Assembly (NCBI GenBank): GCA_900751995.1
Contig: CAADTP010000020.1
Location: 1 to 17,559 of the forward strand
DNA: 17,559 bases
DNA from: Lachnospiraceae bacterium
Lineage (GTDB): Bacteria > Bacillota > Clostridia > Lachnospirales > Lachnospiraceae
Direction of reading: 5' to 3'
Below the pieces are notes generated by a model. The model was not told where the DNA came from and made no database searches. It saw nothing but the letters and a program-made list of their open reading frames with translations. The position numbers were made by a program, and so were the translations under genes. Position 1 is the stretch's first letter. Each line of letters opens with the position of its first letter. Positions 7,459 through 15,335 of the stretch are shown piece after piece.

Positions 7459-8988
7459 ATGAAATTCAGTGAGAAATTTAAGAAAAATAAAGGCGAGGCA
7501 GCCGTACCGGAGACAGCACAGGACTCCGGCAAAAAGAAACATAAACCGGATCCGAAAAAGCTGGTAGGCACCATCAGCAAAAAACATATCAAAAATGGTT
7601 CCTACAGCATGGCTATGGCAGCTGTCTTTATCGTGATCGTGGTTGTGATCAATATGATCGTCGGGGCGATCCCATCCAAATATTCACAGCTGGATGTAAG
7701 CTCATCCAAGCTTTACACCATCGGTGATGAAACAAAGAAGGTACTGAAGGCACTGGATAAGGATGTTACCATTTATCAGATCGCGGCAAGCGGTTCTGAG
7801 GACGACACGATCTCCAATCTGCTTTCACGTTATAAAGATGAGTCCAAGCATATTAAAGTTGAGGTGAAAGACCCTGTTGTAAATCCGAAATTTGCATCGG
7901 AATATACAACCGATGATCTTGCGTCAAACAGCCTGATCGTAGTCTGCGGCGACAGAAACAAGGTTATCAATTACAAAGATATGTATTCCTCTTCAGTAGA
8001 CTATAATACCTGGCAGCAGACTACTACCGGATTTGATGGAGAAGGACAGATCACCAGTGCGATCGGTTATGTAACATCCAAGGATCTTCCGATCATGTAC
8101 ACCTTATCCGGACACGGAGAAAAAGATCTGGATTCCAGCTTTAAAGAAGATATCCAGAAAGCAAACATTGATATTAAGGAGCTGAACCTTCTCACAGAGG
8201 GAAAGGTTCCGGATGATGCAGACTGCCTGATGATCGTATCTCCGACCAGCGATATTTCCGAGGAAGAAAAAACAGAGCTCCTGGATTATCTGGAGGCAGG
8301 CGGAAAAGCTATGATCTTCTCGGATTATACACAGGATGATCTGCCGAACTTTGATGCGGTTCTTGAAAACTATGGTGTAAAGTGTGCAGAGGGAATCGTA
8401 TTTGAGGGTGATAATCAGCATTATGGAATGCAGATGCCATATTATCTTGTACCAACAGTCAACAGCACAGATGCAAGCTCTGAGACAGCTTCTGCAGGCT
8501 CCTACGTACTGGCACCGTATGCACAGGGCATTCAGAAAACAGATGATGTAAGAGATACCGTAACCATCGACAGTATCCTGACAACCTCTGACAAGGCTTA
8601 CTCCAAAACAAATATGCAGAGCAGCAATATCGAAAAGGAAGACGGAGATGTAGACGGACCGTTTGATCTTGGTGTTGCTATCACTGAGAAACTGGATGAT
8701 GATAAGGAAACACAGATCGTTTACTACTCCACAGCAAATCTGATGGAGAGCCAGATAAACCAGATGGTATCCGGCGGAAATGAAAAGCTCCTTCTGGAGT
8801 CCTTAAACTGGATGACCAGCACAGACGACAGTAATTCCGTTTCTATTCCATCCAAGAGCCTTGAGTCCACAAGCCTGACAGTAACCGATTATGCTGCAGC
8901 CTTCTGGAAGATCTGTACCATTGGTCTGATCCCGGGAGTATTCCTTGTTGCAGGATTCCTGATCTGGCTTAAGAGGAGAAAAGCATAA
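7459..8988 (+). CDS. GldG-like ABC auxiliary protein (ABC_transp_aux family)
   Basis: Predicted membrane-anchored extracytoplasmic partner of the ABC exporter. A basic cytoplasmic N-terminus (1-47) precedes one transmembrane helix (about 50-71). A large soluble domain with the GldG-type opening (LDVSSSKLYTIGDETKKVLK) follows, and a second helix (about 483-503, GLIPGVFLVAGFLIWLKRRKA) ends the protein, so both ends should lie in the cytoplasm. The segment MYTLSGHGEKDLD and the later LLDYLEAGGKAMIF resemble the glutamine-amidotransferase-like fold of this family; no catalytic role can be shown. A site GGGGGTGAAGGG precedes the ATG. The stop TAA overlaps the next ATG by one base. Confidence 0.85.
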   Translation: MKFSEKFKKNKGEAAVPETAQDSGKKKHKPDPKKLVGTISKKHIKNGSYSMAMAAVFIVIVVVINMIVGAIPSKYSQLDVSSSKLYTIGDETKKVLKALDKDVTIYQIAASGSEDDTISNLLSRYKDESKHIKVEVKDPVVNPKFASEYTTDDLASNSLIVVCGDRNKVINYKDMYSSSVDYNTWQQTTTGFDGEGQITSAIGYVTSKDLPIMYTLSGHGEKDLDSSFKEDIQKANIDIKELNLLTEGKVPDDADCLMIVSPTSDISEEEKTELLDYLEAGGKAMIFSDYTQDDLPNFDAVLENYGVKCAEGIVFEGDNQHYGMQMPYYLVPTVNSTDASSETASAGSYVLAPYAQGIQKTDDVRDTVTIDSILTTSDKAYSKTNMQSSNIEKEDGDVDGPFDLGVAITEKLDDDKETQIVYYSTANLMESQINQMVSGGNEKLLLESLNWMTSTDDSNSVSIPSKSLESTSLTVTDYAAAFWKICTIGLIPGVFLVAGFLIWLKRRKA

Positions 8989-10544
8989 TGAAAAAATCGA
9001 CCAAACTTGTTTCAGCAGTTGTTGTTCTGGCAGTTCTCGGCGGCGTTTATGTGGGACTGAACACCTACGTATCCAAAGAAGAAAAGACAGAGAGCAGCGA
9101 AGAGGAAAGCAAAACAGAAGTGTTTTCCGTGAAAACGGATGACATTAAATCCCTGGAATTTATCGTAGATAAGAAGGAAGTGACCTTTGAGAAAAAAGAT
9201 GATTCCTGGGTGAAAAAGGATGAGACTGCTTTTCCTGTAAATCAGACAACTCTGGATTCCGCAGCTTCCGCCATCAAAAAGGTGGAAGCGGACAGAGTCC
9301 TGGAGGATGTGGAGGATCTTACGGAATACGGACTGGATTCTCCATCTAACACAGTAACCGTTGATACCGCTGATGGGACAACGAAGCTCAACATCGGAGA
9401 TGAGAATACGTCTACGAATCAGTATTACATTTCCAAGGATGATGATGACAGCACGGTATATGTAGTGGCAGCGGACACAGTGTCTCCGTTTATGAATTCC
9501 CTTTACGATTATGCACAGGGAGAAGATTTCCCGACAATTGATTCTTCCACAGTGAAAAAGGTCCAGGTCAGTGAGAATAAAGATTCCTATGTCCTGGAAG
9601 AAAATTCCGACGGAGCTACATGGGATGTTTCCGGTGACGGAAGCAGCGATAAAGAGTCTGCCGATACAACGGCAGCAGGAAACGTAACCTCCGGACTTGG
9701 AAGCTTTGCATTTGACCAGTTTGTAAACTACAATGCAGAGGATCTTTCCCAGTATGGCCTTGATAAGCCCTATGCGACGATTACAGTGGATTATCAGGAA
9801 GAGGTGAAGGATGACAGCACAGACAGTACAGAATCCGGAGAAAACGATTCTACGGCCTCTGAGAGCGATTCTGAGAGCGGCGACAGCGCTGACACGGACA
9901 GCAGCTCAGAAGATGCAGACAGCAAGACAACCACAGTAGATAAACAGCTTGTCATTTATGTTGGTGATGAGGCAGGAGATGGCAGCAGATATGTAACGGT
10001 AGATAACAAACAGATCTATACAATGTCAACGGATACACTGAGTGCAGTTATTGACAAGACGCCGTCAGATCTCTGGTCACTGATCGTCAATTATCTGTCT
10101 GTAAAAAATCTGGATCAGCTCCAGGTTACTTACGGTGAAACAACAAGTACTGTAAATGTTTCACGTGAAACATCCACAGATGATGACGGAAACGAAAAAG
10201 AAACAACAACCTATCAGCTGGATGGTAAGGAAATAGAAAGTACAACCTTTATCACCTTCTACAACAAACTGATAAACATGGCAGGACAGAAGAGACTGAC
10301 AGACGCTTATACACCGGCTGCAGATCCGGAGATGACCGCTGTATTCACAGACTCTGACAAGAACCAGACAACCGTTACCTTCTACACATATGACACAAAC
10401 TATTATGCAGCTGTCGTTGGAGACAAGGTATTTCTTGTAAACAAAATGACAGTAAAAGAAATGTTCAATGCATATGAAACCATGGTAAACGGTGAAACAG
10501 AGACAGAAGCCACAGCAACACCAACAGCTGAGGCGGAAAAATAA
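8988..10544 (+). CDS. DUF4340 domain protein of the ABC operon
   Basis: Predicted membrane-anchored extracytoplasmic protein of unknown function; DUF4340 proteins commonly sit beside GldG-like genes. One N-terminal helix (about 6-27) anchors it. Two related modules are visible: the first has YGLDSPSNTVTVD then LNIGDEN and YYISKDD, the second YGLDKPYATITVD then IYVGDEA and RYVTVDN. The second is split by an acidic Ser/Asp/Glu insert (about 274-320) of low complexity. The C-terminus is Thr/Glu/Ala-rich. The start shares one base with the preceding stop, and AGGAGA lies inside that gene, so translation is coupled. Residues V391-S-R-E-T395 are encoded by a perfect parS site (10157-10172). Confidence 0.85.
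   Translation: MKKSTKLVSAVVVLAVLGGVYVGLNTYVSKEEKTESSEEESKTEVFSVKTDDIKSLEFIVDKKEVTFEKKDDSWVKKDETAFPVNQTTLDSAASAIKKVEADRVLEDVEDLTEYGLDSPSNTVTVDTADGTTKLNIGDENTSTNQYYISKDDDDSTVYVVAADTVSPFMNSLYDYAQGEDFPTIDSSTVKKVQVSENKDSYVLEENSDGATWDVSGDGSSDKESADTTAAGNVTSGLGSFAFDQFVNYNAEDLSQYGLDKPYATITVDYQEEVKDDSTDSTESGENDSTASESDSESGDSADTDSSSEDADSKTTTVDKQLVIYVGDEAGDGSRYVTVDNKQIYTMSTDTLSAVIDKTPSDLWSLIVNYLSVKNLDQLQVTYGETTSTVNVSRETSTDDDGNEKETTTYQLDGKEIESTTFITFYNKLINMAGQKRLTDAYTPAADPEMTAVFTDSDKNQTTVTFYTYDTNYYAAVVGDKVFLVNKMTVKEMFNAYETMVNGETETEATATPTAEAEK
10157..10172. other. parS: parS centromere site inside the DUF4340 gene
   Basis: TGTTTCACGTGAAACA fits the Bacillus ParB/Spo0J consensus TGTTNCACGTGAAACA at every position. 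It lies in coding sequence and yields V-S-R-E-T. A second identical 16-mer occurs at 16129-16144. ParB loads at such sites to organise origin segregation and SMC loading. Confidence 0.88.
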
Positions 10545-10560
10545 AATATTAAGAAAATAA

Positions 10561-10670
10561 ATAAAAACATCTCGGAGATCCGTAAACAATAAGGTGATCT
10601 CCGAATATCCGCTTGATGATCAGATATTCGGAGACACCACATAGATTAGGATTTTCCGGGATGTTTTTAT
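10561..10670. terminator. Large nested hairpin, probable two-way terminator
   Basis: A 15-bp outer stem pairs 10561-10575 (ATAAAAACATCTCGG) with 10656-10670 (CCGGGATGTTTTTAT), with one G-T pair and A/T runs at both ends, so it could act in both directions. Inside, a perfect 12-bp stem pairs 10598-10609 with 10623-10634. An alternative 8-bp stem, CGGAGATC (10573-10580) / GATCTCCG (10596-10603), competes with both. It lies between the ABC operon and the convergent gene remnant. Confidence 0.6.
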
Positions 10671-10677
10671 GTTGCTA

Positions 10678-11111
10678 TTATTTTACGGTCCTTACAGATG
10701 AATAAGATCCGTATATTTTTTTACCGTTTGTGATGCGGTATGCACGGATACAGTATTTGGTTGCGGTGTCTGGCTTTTTATCGGTGTAGGTTGTATTTTT
10801 TGTATTGCCGATAGCTTTCCAGGTTTTACCCTGAAGACGGTAAATGGTGTAGCATAGGTGATGATTCCGTCTGTTTTTGCGGTCAGTGGATTAGATGCAT
10901 ACCAGGTTGCTTTTCCATTGAAAACCGCAGGCTTGCAGTCAGAAAGAGCTCCGGTTTGTGAGTAGATCTGAGAAGTCATATTGCCGCTTCTTCTGAATCT
11001 GACAGGAATGTTTCTGAACTGAAATCTGCTGCATAGGTCAGGCACGGTGTACTGGCGAGCTTGATTTTCTATAACTGCTATAATTATAGCGTGGAGAATT
11101 GACGAGGACAA
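10678..11111 (-). pseudogene. Decayed C-terminal end of a surface-type (FN3-like) protein
   Basis: Read on the minus strand, the last 54 codons before TAA at 10678-10680 give a coherent domain end: YRLQGKTWKAIGNTKN, then TYTDKKPDTATKYCIRAY, then NGKKIYGSYSSVRTVK. This resembles the end of fibronectin-III/Ig-like repeats of Lachnospiraceae surface proteins. Upstream (about 10840-11111) the plausible protein continues in a different frame (for example KATWYASNPLTAKTDG and TYATPFTVFR), so at least one frameshift separates the two parts. There is no signal peptide, no proper start and no body of a large protein. I read it as the remnant of a mostly deleted gene. The open frame spanning 10692-11111 mixes real and shifted sequence and is not a normal gene. 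The family assignment is from pattern memory only. Confidence 0.5.
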
Positions 11112-11113
11112 TA

Positions 11114-11157
11114 TAAAAAAACTGTACAGAAGCTCATCTGAGCAACTGTACAGTTTT
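11114..11157 (-). terminator. Terminator of the Pip-like gene
   Basis: A perfect 12-bp stem, AAAACTGTACAG (11118-11129) / CTGTACAGTTTT (11146-11157), continues across an aa/aa bulge into GCTC/GAGC. On the minus strand it is followed by a run of seven Ts ending near 11114. It also has TTTT on the plus side and may act both ways. Confidence 0.88.
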
Positions 11158-11170
11158 AATTTTTCTATAT

Positions 11171-11201
11171 CTAACAGAAGGTTCGGGGGAGCTTCTGTCA
11201 G
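11171..11201 (-). other. Second hairpin just after the Pip-like stop
   Basis: ACAGAAG (11174-11180) pairs with CTTCTGT (11192-11198), extended to ten positions with one mismatch. It lies between the stop codon and the main terminator and lacks a T run of its own, so it may protect the mRNA 3' end. Confidence 0.4.
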
Positions 11202-11211
11202 TAACTAAGTA

Positions 11212-14200
11212 TTATGCAAGACCTCTTTCTTCCAGCCAGTCGAAGAGAACAACTTTTTCTGCTTTCTTTCTCTTGGTCATGTGATTGAACTGAAGGATCG
11301 TCAGGATCGTGAAGATCACTAACAGTGCAACCATTACAATAATGGAAGTGGTAATGCTTCGGCCACCGCTGATCGTTGCACGGAATGCGTCGACCGTATA
11401 AGTAAACGGAACGTATGCATGGATCTTTGCAACGAATGAAGGTGAAACCTCAACCGGATAAGTTCCGGCAGATCCTGCAAGCTGAACGACCATGAATACC
11501 AGCATCAGGAAGCTTCCTACTTTACCAAGAGTAATGTTGAAGAAGTACATGATAGAGGTAAAGGTCATTGATGTCAGGCAGGCGAAGAGTACGGTTTTGC
11601 CCATCTCTGCAGGTGTGAATCCGTTAAATGCACGTAACAGCAGGATCAGGCAGATTCCCTGAAGGATCGCTACCGGATAAAGGACGGAAGCTTTGCTTGC
11701 CCACCATGCGAAACCGGATTTCAGTTTGCCCTTATACTGAGCCAGAGGATACATCAGGCAGAATGCCAGTGCGCCGACCCAGAGGCCTACAGACATCATG
11801 TAAGGTGCCATTGCGTGTCCGTTATTCGGGACATCGGTAAGTTTTGTTTCATCGCTTACAACAGGAGTTGCGAACATTTTGATCGTTTCATCACTTGCTG
11901 AATTGTCTTTTACAGTGGTAGCTCCATCGCTGAGGCTTGTGGTCAGTGTCTTGGAACCGTCTTTCAGTTCTTTCATACCACTTCCAAGCTTCTTGGAGCC
12001 ATCATACAGCTGAGAGGAACCGCTCTGGATCTGGGCAGCGCCATCTGCAAGCTGTTTTGCACCATTGTTAAGTGTGCTGTTGTTGCTTACAAGTTTCTCG
12101 GTACCGCTGAGAAGTGTTGAGGTACCGTTTGCTAATGTCTTAGTTCCGTTTGCAAGAGTAGTAGCACCGCTGGAAAGGGTCTTGGCTCCTGTTGAGAGCT
12201 TTTTGGTACCGTCTGTAAGAGCGGAGCTGTTTTCGGAAAGCTTAGCAACACCATCGGTGTAGGTTGTGATTCCGGTTGTCAGTGTTCCGGAACCATCGGC
12301 TAATGCTTTTGTTCCATCTGCAAGAGTAGCAGCACCGCTGGAAAGAGCATTGGCTCCTGTTGCCAGTTTCTTGGTGCCGTCTGTAAGAGCAGCACTGTTT
12401 TCGGAAAGCTTTGCAATACCATCGGTGTAAGTTGTGATTCCATCTGTCAGTGCCTTAGAACCATCTGCCAGCTGACCTGCACCGGATTTGATATCCGGAA
12501 GTGCGTCAGTGATCTGTTTGCCGGCTGTTTTCAGATTCTTTGCACCGTCGTTGAGCTGCTTATCATAAGATGTCAGTTGGTCAAATCCATCGTTCAGAGC
12601 TTTGATTCCTGCTGCTGCAGCCGGGAAGGCTTTGGCAGTGCCGTCTTCCAGAGACTGAAGTCCTGCGGAAACGTTCTTGGTTCCTGTGTTTACAGCCTGT
12701 GCACCCTGATACAGCTGGGTAACACCTGCAGAAAGCTGAGCGATCAGATTTGTAGGAAGCTGACTTGTAGCTGCAGATAACTGCTCTGCACCTGCGCTCA
12801 TGGTTGTTGCACCTGCACTCATCTGGTTTGCACCATCTGTCATGGTTGTTGCACCCTCAGAAAGTGTGCCGGCACCCTGAGTCAGTCCTCCGGAGATCTG
12901 AGTCAGTCCGGAAGCTGCTTCGTTAAGCTTGGAAGCAACAGCATTCAGATTCTCCTGAGTAGAAGAGAGCTGACCGGATACACCAGCTGCAAGCTGTGAA
13001 ACCTGATCAGAATAGCTGCTCATGTAAGAACCGTCCACGCCAGTCATTCCACCGGCTACGCTGTTTAAAGCGTTGATCACATCATTCAGAGCTGCTGCGG
13101 AAATGGTTCCGTCCTCAGAAGCGGTTGCCTGAATCGCCTGAAGCTGTGCTGCTAAATCGGTCATTGTCTGTCCGGCAGTACCGATCTTGGTATTTGCATC
13201 AGTAAGTGCTTCCGTTGTCTGCTGTCCGTATCCTGTAAGGATGCTGCTGACCTGATCACCTACCTGTGAGAACTGTGTGCCTGCATTCTGGAGAGCAGGG
13301 ATCAGACTGTCTGTGATACTGCTGCTGGTCTGACTTGTGATGCCTGCGGCCTGAGTGATATATCCGGCTGCGTTGTTGATTCCGTCTGCGGCATTGTTCA
13401 TACCAGCTGCAGCATTGTTCATACCAGCTGTGGCTGTGTCCATACCATCCTTTGCGGAAGTAAGGCCGGCTGCAAGCTTGTTGATGGATTCCTGTGTTGT
13501 TCCCTCTTTCAGAGCAGAAACCTTATCGTTCAGGGCTTTCAGTCCGTTTTCCAGCTGCTGTGTTCCGGATATCAGTGACTGTGAGTCATCGGTTCCTTTG
13601 GTAACACCGGTATTCAGCTGAGAGATACCATTGGAAACTGTTGTGAGTCCGTCTTCAAGTTTTGCAAGCTCTTTGGCACCGGCTGCGAGTTTGCCAGCAC
13701 CAGCCACATAGGTGGTAGTTCCATCTGCAAGAGTGTCAGCACCAGCTACATACTGTGTTGCTCCGTCGGAAAGAGTATCAATACCTGCACTTAATGCATT
13801 TGCACCGGATTCCAGGCTGCTTGCGCCGGATTTCAGCGTATCAGAATTTTTATTAAGCTCATCCACACCAGCGGTGTACTGCTGAACACCTTTATCCAGA
13901 GTATCCACACCGGTTGTCAGCTCAGGAACCTTTTCTGTCAGAGCTGCAACGCCGCTGTTCAGCTGGTTTGCACCGGATTCCAGGCTGCTTGCACCGGATT
14001 TCAGTGCATCAGAATTTTTATTAAGCTCATCCACACCAGCGGTGTATTGCTGAACACCTTTATCCAGAGTATCCACACCGGTTGTCAGCTCAGGAACCTT
14101 TTCTGTGAGGGTTGCAACGCCGCTGTTCAGCTGATCTGCACCATCGTCCAGGCTCTTTGCACCATCGTTAACCTTTGCAACACCATCGGTGTAGGTCTTA

Positions 14201-14877
14201 AGACCTTCGGTGAGACTGTCAGCACCGCTTACGAAAGTAAGAGTACTGGTGGAAAGCTTCTTAAGGTTTTTGGTAATTGTTTTGTTACCATCAGCTGCTG
14301 TATTCAGTCCGTCTTCGATCTTTCCGGATCCGTCTGCAGCTTCCTGCATTCCGTCACCTGCTTCTGAGATAGAATCAAAAACGGTTTCTGTATAGGTTTC
14401 CGTAACCTTGGAAGCAATGTTATCACGAAGCTTCAGCATTGCTGTTTCACTGAGCTTGGAGGCGATATAGTTGGTTCCAGGGTTTGTCTCATAGGATAGC
14501 TCCATTTGCTTTGGATCGTTGTCCATTACAGTGGCTGCGTTTGCGGAGAAATTTTCCGGAATTTTGATAACCATGTAATAGGTTCCATTGGCCAGACCGT
14601 CCTCTGCTGTTTTGCTGTCTACAATGTTAAATGCCATTGAGTCGTTGTCTTTCAGCTCATCCGTCATGTCCTTACCTATGCTCAAGGTCTTGCCATTATA
14701 CTCGACAGGTTTGTCTTCGTTTACCACGGCCACTGGCAGGCTGTCTACGTTTCCGTAAGGATCCCACATGGATTTCAGAAACAGACCTGCATAGATGATC
14801 GGGATTACGATAATGGCGATTACGACGATAAGCATGAGCTTGTTACGAAGTAAGCTTTTCCATTCGTTTTTGATCAT
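11212..14877 (-). CDS. Giant YhgE/Pip family membrane protein with xxxLxxG heptad repeats
   Basis: Predicted cell-envelope protein of the YhgE/Pip family; the Lactococcus member Pip is a phage receptor, while the normal role of the family is not settled. An N-terminal helix (about 13-33) is followed by the Pip N-domain, then roughly 800 extracellular residues dominated by xxxLxxG heptads (for example ALTDGTKKLATGANALSSG). About five C-terminal helices (about 1028-1212) follow. At 1221 residues it is long for the family. Two separate 56-residue tandem duplications lie at about 247-358 and 805-916. I choose the ATG at 14877 (MIKNEWKSLLRN), because an earlier ATG at 14931 would lie in the predicted -35 box and lacks a ribosome site. 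It is divergent from a TetR gene, like yhgE-yhgD in Bacillus subtilis. A strong terminator lies at 11114-11157. Confidence 0.88.
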   Translation of the reverse strand: MIKNEWKSLLRNKLMLIVVIAIIVIPIIYAGLFLKSMWDPYGNVDSLPVAVVNEDKPVEYNGKTLSIGKDMTDELKDNDSMAFNIVDSKTAEDGLANGTYYMVIKIPENFSANAATVMDNDPKQMELSYETNPGTNYIASKLSETAMLKLRDNIASKVTETYTETVFDSISEAGDGMQEAADGSGKIEDGLNTAADGNKTITKNLKKLSTSTLTFVSGADSLTEGLKTYTDGVAKVNDGAKSLDDGADQLNSGVATLTEKVPELTTGVDTLDKGVQQYTAGVDELNKNSDALKSGASSLESGANQLNSGVAALTEKVPELTTGVDTLDKGVQQYTAGVDELNKNSDTLKSGASSLESGANALSAGIDTLSDGATQYVAGADTLADGTTTYVAGAGKLAAGAKELAKLEDGLTTVSNGISQLNTGVTKGTDDSQSLISGTQQLENGLKALNDKVSALKEGTTQESINKLAAGLTSAKDGMDTATAGMNNAAAGMNNAADGINNAAGYITQAAGITSQTSSSITDSLIPALQNAGTQFSQVGDQVSSILTGYGQQTTEALTDANTKIGTAGQTMTDLAAQLQAIQATASEDGTISAAALNDVINALNSVAGGMTGVDGSYMSSYSDQVSQLAAGVSGQLSSTQENLNAVASKLNEAASGLTQISGGLTQGAGTLSEGATTMTDGANQMSAGATTMSAGAEQLSAATSQLPTNLIAQLSAGVTQLYQGAQAVNTGTKNVSAGLQSLEDGTAKAFPAAAAGIKALNDGFDQLTSYDKQLNDGAKNLKTAGKQITDALPDIKSGAGQLADGSKALTDGITTYTDGIAKLSENSAALTDGTKKLATGANALSSGAATLADGTKALADGSGTLTTGITTYTDGVAKLSENSSALTDGTKKLSTGAKTLSSGATTLANGTKTLANGTSTLLSGTEKLVSNNSTLNNGAKQLADGAAQIQSGSSQLYDGSKKLGSGMKELKDGSKTLTTSLSDGATTVKDNSASDETIKMFATPVVSDETKLTDVPNNGHAMAPYMMSVGLWVGALAFCLMYPLAQYKGKLKSGFAWWASKASVLYPVAILQGICLILLLRAFNGFTPAEMGKTVLFACLTSMTFTSIMYFFNITLGKVGSFLMLVFMVVQLAGSAGTYPVEVSPSFVAKIHAYVPFTYTVDAFRATISGGRSITTSIIVMVALLVIFTILTILQFNHMTKRKKAEKVVLFDWLEERGLA
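12130..12465 (-). repeat. 168-bp tandem duplication inside the Pip-like gene (C-terminal block)
   Basis: Two copies of a 168-bp segment (about 12130-12297 and 12298-12465) encode eight heptads each, with TYTDGIAKLSENSAALTDG in one and TYTDGVAKLSENSSALTDG in the other. Matching landmarks (GGTACCGTCTGTAAGAGC at 12205 and its variant at 12373) are exactly 168 bp apart. The reading frame is kept. Confidence 0.85.
13360..13445 (-). repeat. 21-bp tandem repeat in the middle of the Pip-like gene
   Basis: A 21-bp unit coding AGMNNAA-type heptads is repeated about three to four times (TAGMNNAAAGMNNAADG and onwards). It shows the same heptad expansion at its smallest scale. Confidence 0.7.
13802..14137 (-). 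repeat. 168-bp tandem duplication inside the Pip-like gene (N-terminal block)
   Basis: Two nearly identical copies (about 13802-13969 and 13970-14137) encode eight heptads each, including LTEKVPELTTGVDTLDKG and VQQYTAGVDELNKNSD twice. The landmark GCACCGGATTCCAGGCTGC recurs exactly 168 bp apart (13802 and 13970). The copies differ at only a few bases, so this duplication looks recent. Confidence 0.9.
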
Positions 14878-14903
14878 ATTACCTATCCCTTTCTTATTAA
14901 ATT

Positions 14904-14931
14904 GTATTATCAAACATAGTTGATTAATCAA
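14904..14931 (-). promoter_or_regulatory. Predicted promoter and operator of the Pip-like gene
   Basis: On the minus strand TTGATT (14931-14926) and TAATAC (14909-14904) are separated by 16 bp, with a start expected near 14897, about 20 nt before the ATG. The -35 lies in a perfect 12-bp palindrome TTGATTAATCAA (14920-14931). ATCAA-N6-TTGAT (14909-14924) covers the spacer. A very similar ATCAA-N8-TTGAT (15002-15019) overlaps the TetR promoter, which suggests one repressor acts on both. Confidence 0.45.
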
Positions 14932-14956
14932 ACTTTATTCCAGTAATGGCGACGAG

Positions 14957-15145
14957 ATCTATTAATCATATTAAAATCTATTAATAGCTTTATATTCCAT
15001 TATCAAACAAAGTGTTGATTTTCTTTACGTGATGTATTATACTAAACACATACCACAGATACAACCATTAAATCTTTACTGAATGTATATTAATAGACGG
15101 AAATAATGGAAGTGTCTATTACAAATAAAAAACTGCATAATAGAC
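14957..15145. repeat. Five TCTATTA/TAATAGA boxes
   Basis: ATCTATTAAT occurs at 14957-14966 and 14976-14985 (19 bp apart). Then TAATAGAC (15091-15098), GTCTATTA (15114-15121) and TAATAGAC (15138-15145) alternate in orientation, 23 and 24 bp apart, so neighbours form perfect 8-bp inverted repeats. These are candidate regulator sites. Confidence 0.55.
15015..15043 (+). promoter_or_regulatory. Predicted promoter of the TetR gene
   Basis: TTGATT (15015-15020), a 17-bp spacer, and TATACT (15038-15043): 4/6 and 5/6 matches to the consensus at the best spacing. The -35 overlaps the inverted repeat ATCAA-N8-TTGAT. The predicted start is near 15050. Confidence 0.55.
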
Positions 15146-15229
15146 AAAAAGTACGTTATTTCCTTTGAATTTATGTGCAGTTGGTAATATTAAATGCAGA
15201 CAGGATTCCTATGTTTCAACACAAATATG

Positions 15230-15327
15230 CAGCAGATATCTGGTATCGTGTAGGTCGGCGTCGTTAACAATTTTGATCTTGTCAATTCTTAACAACAGCA
15301 GATATCTGGTATCATGCAGATCGGCGT
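15230..15327 (+). repeat. Pair of 32-bp direct repeats flanking an inverted repeat
   Basis: Copy 1 (15230-15261) and copy 2 (15296-15327) both start CAGCAGATATCTGGTATC and match at 29 of 32 positions; all three differences are transitions. Between them lies GTTAACAATT (15263-15272) / AATTCTTAAC (15284-15293), an inverted repeat with one mismatch. All of it would be in the TetR leader RNA. Confidence 0.7.
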
Positions 15328-15335
15328 AGAGAAAG

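Noticed and set aside
12065..14395. Several plus-strand reading frames opposite the Pip-like gene
   Set aside because: They are repetitive antisense shadows of the heptad repeats without ribosome sites.
14878..14931. N-terminal 18-residue extension of the Pip-like protein
   Set aside because: The upstream ATG sits in the predicted -35 palindrome without a ribosome site; MIKNEWKSLL at 14877 is the typical family start.
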